From contig KE159592.1 of the NCBI GenBank assembly GCA_000403255.2, positions 380,935 through 444,934 on the forward strand: 64,000 nt of DNA, read 5' to 3'. Shown piece after piece: positions 10,176-18,097 of the stretch. The notes under the pieces are model-generated. The model did no database searches. It saw only the letters and a list, made by a program, of their open reading frames with translations, and had not been told where the DNA came from. The first letter of the stretch is position 1. The number at the start of each line of letters is the position of its first letter. Made by a program: the position numbers and the translations under genes. Source of the stretch: Lachnospiraceae bacterium 3-1. Its GTDB lineage: Bacteria; Bacillota; Clostridia; Lachnospirales; Lachnospiraceae.

Positions 10176-10219
10176 AATCAGGGCTTCCAGCCACATATAC
10201 TGTGCTGGAAACCCTGATT
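10176..10219 (-). terminator. stem-loop downstream of the PGDYG-like gene
   Basis: A 16-bp near-perfect inverted repeat (AATCAGGGCTTCCAGC and its partner, with one G-U pair) with a 12-base loop. On the minus strand it is followed only by TTTGTTG, a weak U tract. It lies between the small gene ending at 10232 and addB, so it is a plausible terminator, perhaps leaky. Confidence 0.6.
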
Positions 10220-10231
10220 ACTGGCTTTTCT

Positions 10232-10528
10232 CTACTCTTCCGCCGGGCTGTACCGTTGAAAAAACTTATCCTTCCCACATACATGCCGTTCCATATCCTT
10301 CTCTGTTACGATATAATCTCCTTCTCTCAAAAAAACAAGACCTCGCCGATTTCGGATAAATGGACAAACCACTACGCCATCTTCCCGGGTAAACTTTATA
10401 AGATTCTCCGTAACCGTCCACACGTTAGTTACAACGGAAGTCCAGGGCATAAAACCATCTTCCATTCCCTTTCCAAGCTCATATGCAATTGCTTCCACTT
10501 CTAAAGGTTTTCTCCTGTATTTCTCCAT
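10232..10528 (-). CDS. small PGDYG-like protein of phage type
   Basis: The protein starts MEKYRRKPLEVEAIAY and ends with GDYIVTEKDMERHVC and KDKFFQRYSPAEE. This layout, a KYRKKPxxVEA start, a GDYI(V/I) strand and a late F...YxP segment, is that of the small proteins common in phages and prophages of Firmicutes whose function is unknown. I chose ATG 10528 (98 residues) because GGCGGTGG sits just upstream; an in-frame GTG at 10537 would add three residues. It stands alone between tepA and addB and no other phage gene is near, so it is either a stray prophage gene or a domesticated copy. Function unknown. Confidence 0.65.
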   Translation of the reverse strand: MEKYRRKPLEVEAIAYELGKGMEDGFMPWTSVVTNVWTVTENLIKFTREDGVVVCPFIRNRRGLVFLREGDYIVTEKDMERHVCGKDKFFQRYSPAEE

Positions 10529-10674
10529 ATGTGCCACCGCCCTTTACCAGATATTATTTTGAGTATTATAACGATTCCGATTTTAATTCTTCTTACTAAT
10601 AATATACCTCATTTTCATCAAAAACTCAACTTATTTTCTGGATTATCTTCCCTTTTCCTTCTATTATTGTTATA

Positions 10675-11379
10675 TCATTCCTCCTCATCCCTTTTATTTT
10701 CCTCTATCATTTCGTGAAGCTTCTTCATCGCTTCATCAATGCCTCCCACTTCATTGATAATTCCTTCTGCCACTGCCTGGCTTCCCACCAGGATTGTTCC
10801 CAAATCCTTGGTGAGCATACTGGTATTCATCATCATTCTTTCTAATTGTTCCTGGGTAGCAAAACAATGGTCTGCCACAAACCCTGTGATCCGATCCTGC
10901 ATTTGCCTAAAATAATCATAAGTCTGAGGTGCGCCAATCACCAGTCCATTCAAGCGTACGGGATGTATTACCATTGTTCCTGTGGGTACAATATAAGAAT
11001 AATCGGTAGAAACTGCCAGGGGAACCCCGATGGAATGACTGCCGCCTAACACAAGAGAAACGGTGGGCTTACTTAAGGATGATATCATTTCTGCAATCGC
11101 CAGCCCGGACTCCACATCTCCTCCTACGGTATTGATAATTACCATAACTCCATCTACACTGTCATCATCCTCGATGGACGCTAGCTTTGGTAATACATGC
11201 TCATATTTTGTAGTTTTTGCATTGGGAGAAAGACTTTCATGTCCTTCCACCTCTCCGATAATAGAAAGGAGATGAATCTTATGGCGAGCTTTTCCTTGCT
11301 CCAACGTAAGCTGCCCCATCTCTTTAATTTCCTCATTTTCATTCTGATTTTTTTCCTGCTGCCTTAAATTCTCTTCCAT
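10675..11379 (-). CDS. ClpP-fold protease, TepA/YmfB-like
   Basis: A 234-residue cytoplasmic protein with a ClpP/crotonase fold. The nucleophile region is GGSHSIGVPLA (Ser in the ClpP elbow position), the histidine is in MVIHPVR, and an INTVGGDV segment corresponds to the oxyanion loop INSxGGxV. The family includes B. subtilis TepA (YmfB), which has been linked to secretion and lies next to spoIIIE there. Here the first 30 residues are a charged Glu/Gln/Asn-rich tail. The start has GGAGGG nine bases upstream. It is a single-gene unit by spacing. The catalytic set looks present; the target is unknown. It is not the housekeeping ClpP, whose sequence is much more conserved. Confidence 0.82.
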   Translation of the reverse strand: MEENLRQQEKNQNENEEIKEMGQLTLEQGKARHKIHLLSIIGEVEGHESLSPNAKTTKYEHVLPKLASIEDDDSVDGVMVIINTVGGDVESGLAIAEMISSLSKPTVSLVLGGSHSIGVPLAVSTDYSYIVPTGTMVIHPVRLNGLVIGAPQTYDYFRQMQDRITGFVADHCFATQEQLERMMMNTSMLTKDLGTILVGSQAVAEGIINEVGGIDEAMKKLHEMIEENKRDEEE

Positions 11380-11714
11380 GTTTTCCCTCCATATCTAATC
11401 TTTTGCCTTGTGTCAGCTGCCATATCTGAACATGAAAAATACAAGTTGAGATTTTTGCCGCAAACTCTTATTTTAGTATAGAAAATCATATGGGAAATTA
11501 TGCAAATGCTAAATGGGAAATTATTGAAAACCGAGAATTTTGTATGAAATTGATGAAGGAAAAAGCATAAAACCTTTCACTATCCCAGAAAAGAGGCATA
11601 TTCACAGTTTATTTACTCATGCGTTTGTCGTGGATATCCTGAATTTTAGAACGTATAAAAAATTTTTTTTCTGTCATACTGTTATTAGGATGGAAAAGAA
11701 AGAGGTGTTTTATT
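11380..11714. other. AT-rich gene-free stretch between divergent genes
   Basis: This 335-bp stretch separates the divergent TepA-like gene and the small gene starting at 11715. It has no reading frame I would defend. Near its right end, CATACTGT at 11676-11683 lies about 15 bases after a GTATAA, resembling the -10 and -35 of a mother-cell sporulation promoter (sigma-E type), but the match is loose. No riboswitch or strong hairpin was seen. Confidence 0.3.
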
Positions 11715-11963
11715 ATGGAAAATAACAGCAAAAAGGACACCCATCCGGTGCCTGATTTTACAGATATGAATTCTTATGATTACTTAAAAGCAAGTTCAGC
11801 TACTGACTGTACAGGTGCAGTTCCAAGACCACCCCAGAACAGCGCCGAACTAGATTCCTATCTGGATGTTTACAACTTCCTGCCCCAGTGTGCCTATACA
11901 CAGCCGAATTCTGTAGAAATTGATATGTTCAGTAATAAGTACAAGGATGGACAGGCAAAATAA
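11715..11963 (+). CDS. small acidic protein of unknown function
   Basis: An 82-residue soluble protein, acidic and rich in Asn, Asp, Ser, Tyr and Pro, with no membrane segment or signal peptide. It contains the motif LDSYLDVYNFLPQC. I do not recognise the family. Support for it being real: AAAGAGGTG at a good distance before ATG 11715, a strong bidirectional terminator starting at its stop codon, and a protein-like composition. It is one of the few plus-strand genes in the left half. A role in sporulation is possible from the upstream sigma-E-like bases, but this is a guess. Confidence 0.6.
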   Translation: MENNSKKDTHPVPDFTDMNSYDYLKASSATDCTGAVPRPPQNSAELDSYLDVYNFLPQCAYTQPNSVEIDMFSNKYKDGQAK

Positions 11964-11992
11964 TAGAAAGCTCGCAAAGCGAGCTTTCTATT
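11962..11992. terminator. bidirectional terminator
   Basis: A perfect 14-bp inverted repeat, AATAGAAAGCTCGC, with a 3-base AAA loop and AT-rich flanks. It sits between the end of the small plus-strand gene (11963) and the end of the minus-strand gene at 12020, so it can serve both. Confidence 0.9.
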
Positions 11993-12019
11993 ATTATAAC
12001 ATATGCCTGATACTTGACA

Positions 12020-12769
12020 CTATATTGTATAGTCAAACTGCTGTCCCACCCAGGTTTCTTCCTTTGTGCGGACAGAATCGCCAGCTCCATTCCCAATGGC
12101 GTCCGTTATTTTCTTTAACAATTCATCCCAGGAGGAAGCCGTAACGGTTACCGTATCGGAATCTTCATCTTCTTTTCCCTTTAGACCCTCTGTACGCTTC
12201 TCCTCTGCCTTCTTTTTCTTATCCAGCTTCTCTGCCTGCTTCTTATCATCCTTTTTCTGGGCTGCCTTATCCTCAATGCGCTTTTTCTGAGCTGCAAGAG
12301 ATTTATCAATAACAGCAAAGAAAGAAGCGGTTCCATTGTCATTCACCTTCATGCCAAAGGTTTTCACAGCGCTTGCGCTGCTTCCCATGTCGCTCTTCAT
12401 CTGGGCAAACTGTGTAGTAGCTCCGCGAAGTACCTTTTCGTATTTCTCACGATATGCTGGATCTTCTGCCATCTTTTCTATCTTTTCATCATCAATCAAA
12501 ACTACCAGGCTCTTACTGTTGCCGTACTTGCTTAAATTTGCCTGTGCTTCTTCTTTTTGATCCGCGCTGACCAGGATAAAATCCATATTAGAAAATTTCT
12601 TCTTCAACTGATCATAATATTTCTGCGCCTTTTCACTTAATTTGGGATTCCCGATTTCCTTTTGACCATTGGTCTGTTTGATTTTCCCAGTGTCCTTGGC
12701 CTTTGCAGCCGTTGTAGACTGTGCTGCTAACTGTGCCGCATATGTGCTTCCTATTCCGTTAGTGTTCAT
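12020..12769 (-). CDS. DUF6033-like protein of unknown function
   Basis: A 249-residue protein without signal peptide. After an Ala/Thr/Gln-rich N-terminus there is a folded middle with KLSEKAQKYYDQLKKKFSNM, then DFILVSADQK and SLVVLIDDEKIEKMA, then a Lys/Glu/Asp-rich coiled-coil-like stretch (about residues 160-215), and a short C-terminal segment. The arrangement agrees with what I remember of DUF6033, a family of unknown function frequent in Lachnospiraceae. I start at ATG 12769, eight bases after GGAGG; another ATG six bases earlier sits too close to the ribosome site. It is monocistronic, ending at a bidirectional terminator. Confidence 0.6.
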   Translation of the reverse strand: MNTNGIGSTYAAQLAAQSTTAAKAKDTGKIKQTNGQKEIGNPKLSEKAQKYYDQLKKKFSNMDFILVSADQKEEAQANLSKYGNSKSLVVLIDDEKIEKMAEDPAYREKYEKVLRGATTQFAQMKSDMGSSASAVKTFGMKVNDNGTASFFAVIDKSLAAQKKRIEDKAAQKKDDKKQAEKLDKKKKAEEKRTEGLKGKEDEDSDTVTVTASSWDELLKKITDAIGNGAGDSVRTKEETWVGQQFDYTI

Positions 12770-12857
12770 ATTCATTTCCTCCTTGAAACAAACGTATCAT
12801 ACATCCTATTGTACTATTATCTATATCGGCAAAATCTGGGAAACAGTAACACGGTTT

Positions 12858-13404
12858 TTAAATATCAGGACAATTTTTGAGAAAATACGCCTCTGCTTCT
12901 GCACTCCATAATCCATGATTCTTGTTTACAAGTTCCTGTATCCTGAATCTGCTGGCCCTGCAAAGAAATTGAGGCAACCGTCTCCAGCCAGTAACCCTTC
13001 TGCTTTTATCACCATATCCTCCTGTGCCACCATAAGGAAAATATCATCAAATCCTTGCTTTCCTGGCGTAAGCTCCTTTAATTCTTCTGTAAAATCACTG
13101 TCCTTTGGAGTTAGTACATAATGGAGCTCTACCCCATGTTTTTTGGCCTCTTCTACTGGATAAAGCTCCCTGCTTCTCTCCAATTTTTCTGACGTGCTTC
13201 CTGTCACAATCAAAACAGACGGTTTGCGCTCTCCATGAATTGCATAATCAACTGCCAAGGAGCCCATTGGACCTGTTCCGCCTAAAATTGCCATAGCGCC
13301 ATGCTCTTTGATCCCCATCGTATGATCATAATCGTTGCGATCCCGAAGATGGAAATTCGCCTTAAATCCTTTACCCCATAAATCCTTACTGCTTTTGTTT
13401 TCAA
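12858..13404 (-). pseudogene. L-sorbose-1-phosphate reductase-like zinc dehydrogenase, remnant with two internal deletions
   Basis: Three pieces of one gene lie in order. A TTG start at 13404, with GGGAGGG before it, encodes KTKAVRIYGVKDLRR, the usual start of this family. The frame then breaks, and the open stretch 13318-12926 encodes the middle, with the Rossmann motif ILGGTGPMGS and CLNFFAGPADSG. A third frame from about 12930 to a stop at 12858 reads IQELVNKNHGLWSAEAEAY, like the family C-terminus. An intact member is about 410 residues, so roughly 150 residues after the start (including the zinc ligands) and about 110 before the end are missing. It lies 17 bp after the flippase gene. Family assignment of the end pieces is from memory. 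Confidence 0.75.
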
Positions 13405-13420
13405 AAGGACACCCTCCCTT

Positions 13421-15076
13421 TTACATTAGATGCAGCTTCTTTGCAATCTTAATAATCAGGCCGCCCATGGGAAAACTGCGAAGCTCATTTTCACGCAGCC
13501 CTCGTAATAACAGCAGGAGAATTCCATATACACCTACTCCCACAAAAATAGAAGCTAAGGTAGAAACTGCATTGATTTTTACTGTTTTCATCAAAAAGTA
13601 ATACGTACCATAAACGGTCACTCCCATCACTGCTGCGCAAATGCTTGGAATCACAAAAGTCCGTGCCACCTCCTGGCGATATCGCAAATACTTTCGAATC
13701 GCCATCCCATTCAAAATACACATCAAGAAGGAGAAAAAGGTATTTGCCCATACAACTGCATAAATATTCAAATCCATCCCATACATGAGAGCCGCTAATA
13801 CACCAATATGTAACACAAGGGCAATGACTGCATTTTTCACTGGAACACTCATGCGGTTAATGCCCTGAAGAATTCCGTTGCTTAAGGTAGACAAGGAATA
13901 AAATACAATAGAGACCGCACCTATCTGCATCATATGTGCCGTAAGGGGCCGATTGTCATGGAAAAGAAGCTGTAAAATGGGAGATGCAAGCACACCCATA
14001 CCTACCGCACAAGGAATAGCAATCACCATAATAAATCGTATAGAATAAGCCACTTTCCTCTTTACCTGAGGAATATCCTTTGCCGCAAAAGCAGTCGATA
14101 GGCTTGGTACACTAGAAGCAGATACCGAAGAAGCAATGGCAATGGGCACATTCACAAGCACTTTGTATTCTCCTACGTAAATTCCCCACATGGTACTGTA
14201 TTCCTTTGCCTGATATCCCTGCAATGCTGCAATATGTTTAAAAGTACCCATATCCAAAAAAGAGGTAATATTATAAATTGTAGTGCTCAACAATACAGGA
14301 ATAATTGTAATAATCAATACGTAAAAAATGGCGCCATAGCTTTCCACATTTTTACTTCTGTCACGCTGAGACATTTTCTTAAATACTGGACGGTAAATCA
14401 CCAGCACAAACAGTGTAAACAACAGCCCAGCCAATGCGCCTGCACCAGTACCAATGGTTCCGCCGGCTGCTCCATAGGCTTCCGCATAAGTAGCAGGGTT
14501 TCCTAATACAGCGCCAATTTTTGCGCCATATTGATAGAGCATATAAGCGCTCCATACACTAATCACCGCATTGATAACCTGCTCAAGAAGCTGAGAGACA
14601 GCGCTTGGCATCATCGTGCCCATTCCCTGGAAAAATCCCCGGATTACCCCAAGGACTGCCACAACAAACAAGGTAGGCGCCAATACCCGCAAAGCAAAAA
14701 CGCTCAACGGCGTCCGTACAATATATATGGTAATTACATCTGCACCAAAATAAACAATCAAGCCTGCTGCTGCTCCAGATATTGCTGCAAAAATCAGAGC
14801 GCCTTTAAAAATTCTGTATGCATTTTTCCGTTGTCCTTTGGCCACCCTGGTAGATACCAGCTTTGAGACAGCCAAAGGAAGGCTGTAGGAAGATATCAGC
14901 AATAATATACTGTATATCTCCATAGCCGTACCATAATAGTCATTTCCAATATCGCCGATAATTGATTTTAAAGGAATCCGGTACAATAATCCTATCAAAC
15001 GGCTGATAATAGAGGCAACTGCCAGAATAGAACCCTGTACCAGAAAATTAGATTCCCTTTTTGCTTTTTTACCCAT
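13421..15076 (-). CDS. SpoVB/MurJ-type lipid-linked oligosaccharide flippase
   Basis: A 551-residue polytopic membrane protein of the MOP superfamily with about 14 transmembrane helices from residue 13 on. The N-terminus reads NFLVQGSILAVASIISRLIG, followed by YRIPL, as in the SpoVB/YtgP/MurJ-like polysaccharide export proteins of Firmicutes. Members move lipid-linked wall or polysaccharide precursors across the cytoplasmic membrane; SpoVB-type ones act in spore cortex formation. The length is typical. The start at 15076 follows TTGAGGAAG. Nothing in the sequence tells whether this copy serves vegetative wall synthesis or the cortex. It is preceded by the DUF3048 lipoprotein gene in the same direction. 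Confidence 0.85.
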   Translation of the reverse strand: MGKKAKRESNFLVQGSILAVASIISRLIGLLYRIPLKSIIGDIGNDYYGTAMEIYSILLLISSYSLPLAVSKLVSTRVAKGQRKNAYRIFKGALIFAAISGAAAGLIVYFGADVITIYIVRTPLSVFALRVLAPTLFVVAVLGVIRGFFQGMGTMMPSAVSQLLEQVINAVISVWSAYMLYQYGAKIGAVLGNPATYAEAYGAAGGTIGTGAGALAGLLFTLFVLVIYRPVFKKMSQRDRSKNVESYGAIFYVLIITIIPVLLSTTIYNITSFLDMGTFKHIAALQGYQAKEYSTMWGIYVGEYKVLVNVPIAIASSVSASSVPSLSTAFAAKDIPQVKRKVAYSIRFIMVIAIPCAVGMGVLASPILQLLFHDNRPLTAHMMQIGAVSIVFYSLSTLSNGILQGINRMSVPVKNAVIALVLHIGVLAALMYGMDLNIYAVVWANTFFSFLMCILNGMAIRKYLRYRQEVARTFVIPSICAAVMGVTVYGTYYFLMKTVKINAVSTLASIFVGVGVYGILLLLLRGLRENELRSFPMGGLIIKIAKKLHLM

Positions 15077-15138
15077 ATAACTTCCTCAATACTGCCCTTT
15101 CCTTGGCATTTAGAATTCATGTTCAGGACAAAATCCGC

Positions 15139-16269
15139 CTATTCCTCCGTTGCTCTCGCCTGAGACAATTCTTCCTGGGTCGCATATACACCAAAACGGT
15201 CTTTATAATTATTCCTTACCACACATACCCATGTTTTTCCTTGGTTCAGTGTAATTTCATTTCCTGCCTCATCATAATAACGCGCCGGGGAATCTTCATT
15301 ATCCTTATTCCAGGTTACACGCTCCATTTTTCCATTTGTAATATAAATGCCCTCTCCCCCGGAGGTTGTCTCAATGTCAAGATATCCGTTCTCATCCATC
15401 TTAGACCAGTTACAATACTGTATCAGAATATTCTTCACGGCTAACTGATTTTCATTGGCTCCGTCAATCTGCTTGTCCTTAAATTCATAGCGGTAATACA
15501 AGCCATCTTCGCTGTTATACACAAACCACGGCTTATTAACAAAATACCCTGGACTTACCACCAAAGCATCCTCCCCAGTAAGATTTACTGGCGCATCATC
15601 CTCTGCAAACTGATAATGCCCACTGTAATTTTCGGAAAGCTCGGTACGATATCCTTTTTTTTCGATTCCTGCCTGAATGCCCTCATCACTGATAAACGCG
15701 TTGTGAGGAGCCTTCCGGTTTGCATCCCGATAAAACATAATAGATTCAATGGAAGAATCCATTCCACTTAGATTATGCACATCTTCCCGATCCAAAACTG
15801 GCTCAGCATAAACAGCATGTCCATAGTGAGTATAAATGGCGTCAAATTCTCTTGCAAAATAAATAAAATAATGACGACAGCTCCGCACAGATCCAATTTT
15901 TTCAAGCCCTGCATAATCTTGAAAAATAGCCATCAGACGTGTATAAGAGCCTTCCACCGGAACCTCATAAATAACATCTGCAGACGAGATTCCATATTGT
16001 GGCAGTGCATCAGAGGTATTTCCAATCATAACAGCAAGAGGTCTTTTTCCTGCCAGCTCTTTGTCAATCCACTCTCCTGTCAGATAACTTCTCGCCATCC
16101 CTTCCGGGGTTTCCGGTTCAGGCTCCGGGGTCGGGGTTGCTTCCGGGGTTGGCGTTGGTGTTACCTCCTCCACTTCTACTTCCGGTTCTGGTTCTTCCTT
16201 TTTTCCGCAGCCTGCAGCTACCGTCAATACCATTGCTGCCAACAACAGTCCTACCATACGTTTTTTCAT
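15139..16269 (-). CDS. DUF3048 (YerB-like) lipoprotein
   Basis: The protein has a lipoprotein signal (KKRMVGLLLAAMVLTVAAGC, lipobox Cys at residue 21), then a Glu/Pro/Thr repeat linker (about residues 28-58), then the two DUF3048 domains. These include PLAVMIGNTSDALPQYGISSAD, of which the beginning and GSVRSCRHYFIYFA are characteristic. YerB-like proteins are membrane-anchored on the outside; their role is unknown. I start at ATG 16269, right after GGAGGAATTGAG; an upstream in-frame start would add 21 residues before the signal peptide and is unlikely. Length 376 residues. It sits 77 bp downstream of ybeY and may be a separate unit. Confidence 0.9.
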   Translation of the reverse strand: MKKRMVGLLLAAMVLTVAAGCGKKEEPEPEVEVEEVTPTPTPEATPTPEPEPETPEGMARSYLTGEWIDKELAGKRPLAVMIGNTSDALPQYGISSADVIYEVPVEGSYTRLMAIFQDYAGLEKIGSVRSCRHYFIYFAREFDAIYTHYGHAVYAEPVLDREDVHNLSGMDSSIESIMFYRDANRKAPHNAFISDEGIQAGIEKKGYRTELSENYSGHYQFAEDDAPVNLTGEDALVVSPGYFVNKPWFVYNSEDGLYYRYEFKDKQIDGANENQLAVKNILIQYCNWSKMDENGYLDIETTSGGEGIYITNGKMERVTWNKDNEDSPARYYDEAGNEITLNQGKTWVCVVRNNYKDRFGVYATQEELSQARATEE

Positions 16270-16346
16270 CTCAATTCCTCCAGTTTCTTCACTTTCGCCA
16301 TGTCTTGCTTTGTGGCATGACAAGCTTACCATAGATTTTTATAAAT

Positions 16347-16841
16347 TTATCTGAAAATTCCCATCTGATCCAGGATATCCCGCTGCTTTTTCTCCATAAT
16401 CTCAGCTTCCTCCTTGGTCATGTGGTCATATCCAAACAAATGCAGCATACTGTGCAAAATCAAAAAAGAAAATTCTCTTTTTTCACTGTGGCCAAAATGT
16501 TCGGCCTGTTCCTTTACCTTGTCCACACACAGTACAATATCACCAAGCATTGCTTCCCCTGTATCCGGGTTAAAATTATCATCTTCCTGCCGAACCTTCG
16601 TAAAATCTCCCGGACTTTCATAAGCAATCATAGGAAAAGACAGCACATCTGTAGGACAATCCAGATTCCGCTGCTGACCATTGATCTCTTGTATTCCCTC
16701 CAGGGAAACCAATAACAGGCCGATTTCTGCTTCAAAGGGAAAATCCTCTGCTTCCACAGCTCCACAAATGACTTCCTCTGCAAGTTTTTTATAGTCAAAA
16801 GGAAAGGAAACCTCCACTTCCTCCTCGATATTGATTGTCAA
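16347..16841 (-). CDS. ybeY: Endoribonuclease YbeY (rRNA maturation factor)
   Basis: YbeY is a small metal-dependent endoribonuclease that takes part in 16S rRNA 3' maturation and ribosome quality control. The zinc signature HSMLHLFGYDHMT near residue 130-142 contains the three histidines of the HxxxHxxGYxH motif, and DVLSFP is also present. Length 164 residues is normal. The start codon overlaps the stop of the PgpH-like gene by 4 bp (ATGA), so the two are translationally coupled. It is the last gene of the yqfC-yqfD-phoH-HD-ybeY string, the conserved Firmicutes order. Confidence 0.96.
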   Translation of the reverse strand: MTINIEEEVEVSFPFDYKKLAEEVICGAVEAEDFPFEAEIGLLLVSLEGIQEINGQQRNLDCPTDVLSFPMIAYESPGDFTKVRQEDDNFNPDTGEAMLGDIVLCVDKVKEQAEHFGHSEKREFSFLILHSMLHLFGYDHMTKEEAEIMEKKQRDILDQMGIFR

Positions 16842-18097
16842 GATAACGCTGCCTCCTTTATAAGATAATCCCTGATTTTCAAAAACATATTCATACTGAA
16901 ACCAGATTTATCATACAGACCTGAAGCAGAATTCTCATTCAACGTCTGATATACTAAAATATCCTGATTCCAGGAACTAGATAGGGTTGTCTTATCCAAC
17001 ACATCAAACTTCGCCACCACACTATCTACAATATGAACGATGGCTGATTCCAAGGTAGAGGGAAGCTTTTGTTCCCCATTGTATTCCCGTAATATTCCAA
17101 CAACCTCTCTGGGCAGATTATTGCTTTTTGCTAATGCCACCCCGTTTTCCACATAGGGTTCTCCGACCATTCTCCCTAACCGATAATAAAATCCTCCGGC
17201 CGCTGCCACTTCAGGATCGGCGCCAACCAGCTTTGCACAGTTTCCAGCAATCTCCGACACCTTCCTGCCATGTTCGTAGTCCATTTTAGAATAATTCCGT
17301 ATTTCCTGTACCAATCCAAATTCTGACTTTAAGATCTTTTTCAGCCCTTGTTTCTTTGACTGATGCAGATATTTATTCAGCCTTCGATATAAGATACAGG
17401 AAAGCATAGAAGACACTACGCCGTTACATATTCCATAGAGTAACACATCCCACTCCAATTGACCAGTCTGAAGAAAAGAAAAAATTAAAACACTGGCAAA
17501 AATATAGAGAAACAAAAAAATAATTTCCCAACGCAAATCTTTGATTCCTTCCAAAAAAGAAACAGCCAGACAACCGCCAATTAACAAAAAACTGCCGCAT
17601 AAAAGCAAATATAGATTTTCCTGTCCGCAAATAGCAAATACCGTTACATGGAAAATACCTGCCATCATGCCAAAAAAGGAATCTGTAAGAATCGTCATCC
17701 CTATGGCAAGAAGCAGCACCGGCCTCGCATATTCTGGTAAAAAGACAAAGAAAACAGCCGCCAAACATGAGCCATTATGCCACCATGTAATATTCTTATA
17801 ATCCACTGCTTTTTCATAAAACCAATCTTTTTGCTCCCGATACAACTCCATTCCTGCCAGAAATATGACAGAATACAAAATCCCAAAAAACGCCAGTACC
17901 ACAATCCGGTCTAATTCCTGCTTACTTGCAATCCCTGCAAAAACGCATTCTAAAATTCCGCATACTGCCATGCTAAAAAGCTTGAAATTCTTCCGTCCCT
18001 TGTCATGGTCTCTTAACCTTTCAAGCCCTTCCTGCCTTACCTCGTTCTCTTTTGCTTCCCCTGTTTCCTTTTTTCTCATGTCTTTCATACTCTTCAT
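16838..18097 (-). CDS. PgpH-like membrane protein with degenerate HD domain
   Basis: The product has about six or seven transmembrane helices (roughly residues 41-235) and a C-terminal HD-type domain, and lies where pgpH (cyclic-di-AMP phosphodiesterase) is found between phoH and ybeY in other Firmicutes. PgpH proteins are around 700 residues with a large extracellular part; this one has 419 and lacks it. The first metal histidine seems kept (YEHGRKVSEIA, His276), but the His-Asp dyad, normally YYHDIGK, reads YYRLGRM at 304-310, so both ligands are gone. It is probably catalytically dead, perhaps a sensor or scaffold. The start is uncertain: ATGs at 18097, 18088 and 18079 all overlap phoH. 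Confidence 0.8.
   Translation of the reverse strand: MKSMKDMRKKETGEAKENEVRQEGLERLRDHDKGRKNFKLFSMAVCGILECVFAGIASKQELDRIVVLAFFGILYSVIFLAGMELYREQKDWFYEKAVDYKNITWWHNGSCLAAVFFVFLPEYARPVLLLAIGMTILTDSFFGMMAGIFHVTVFAICGQENLYLLLCGSFLLIGGCLAVSFLEGIKDLRWEIIFLFLYIFASVLIFSFLQTGQLEWDVLLYGICNGVVSSMLSCILYRRLNKYLHQSKKQGLKKILKSEFGLVQEIRNYSKMDYEHGRKVSEIAGNCAKLVGADPEVAAAGGFYYRLGRMVGEPYVENGVALAKSNNLPREVVGILREYNGEQKLPSTLESAIVHIVDSVVAKFDVLDKTTLSSSWNQDILVYQTLNENSASGLYDKSGFSMNMFLKIRDYLIKEAALS

Noticed and set aside
16270-16332. Longer start for the DUF3048 lipoprotein
   Set aside because: It would put 21 charged residues before the signal peptide; GGAGG lies just before ATG 16269.
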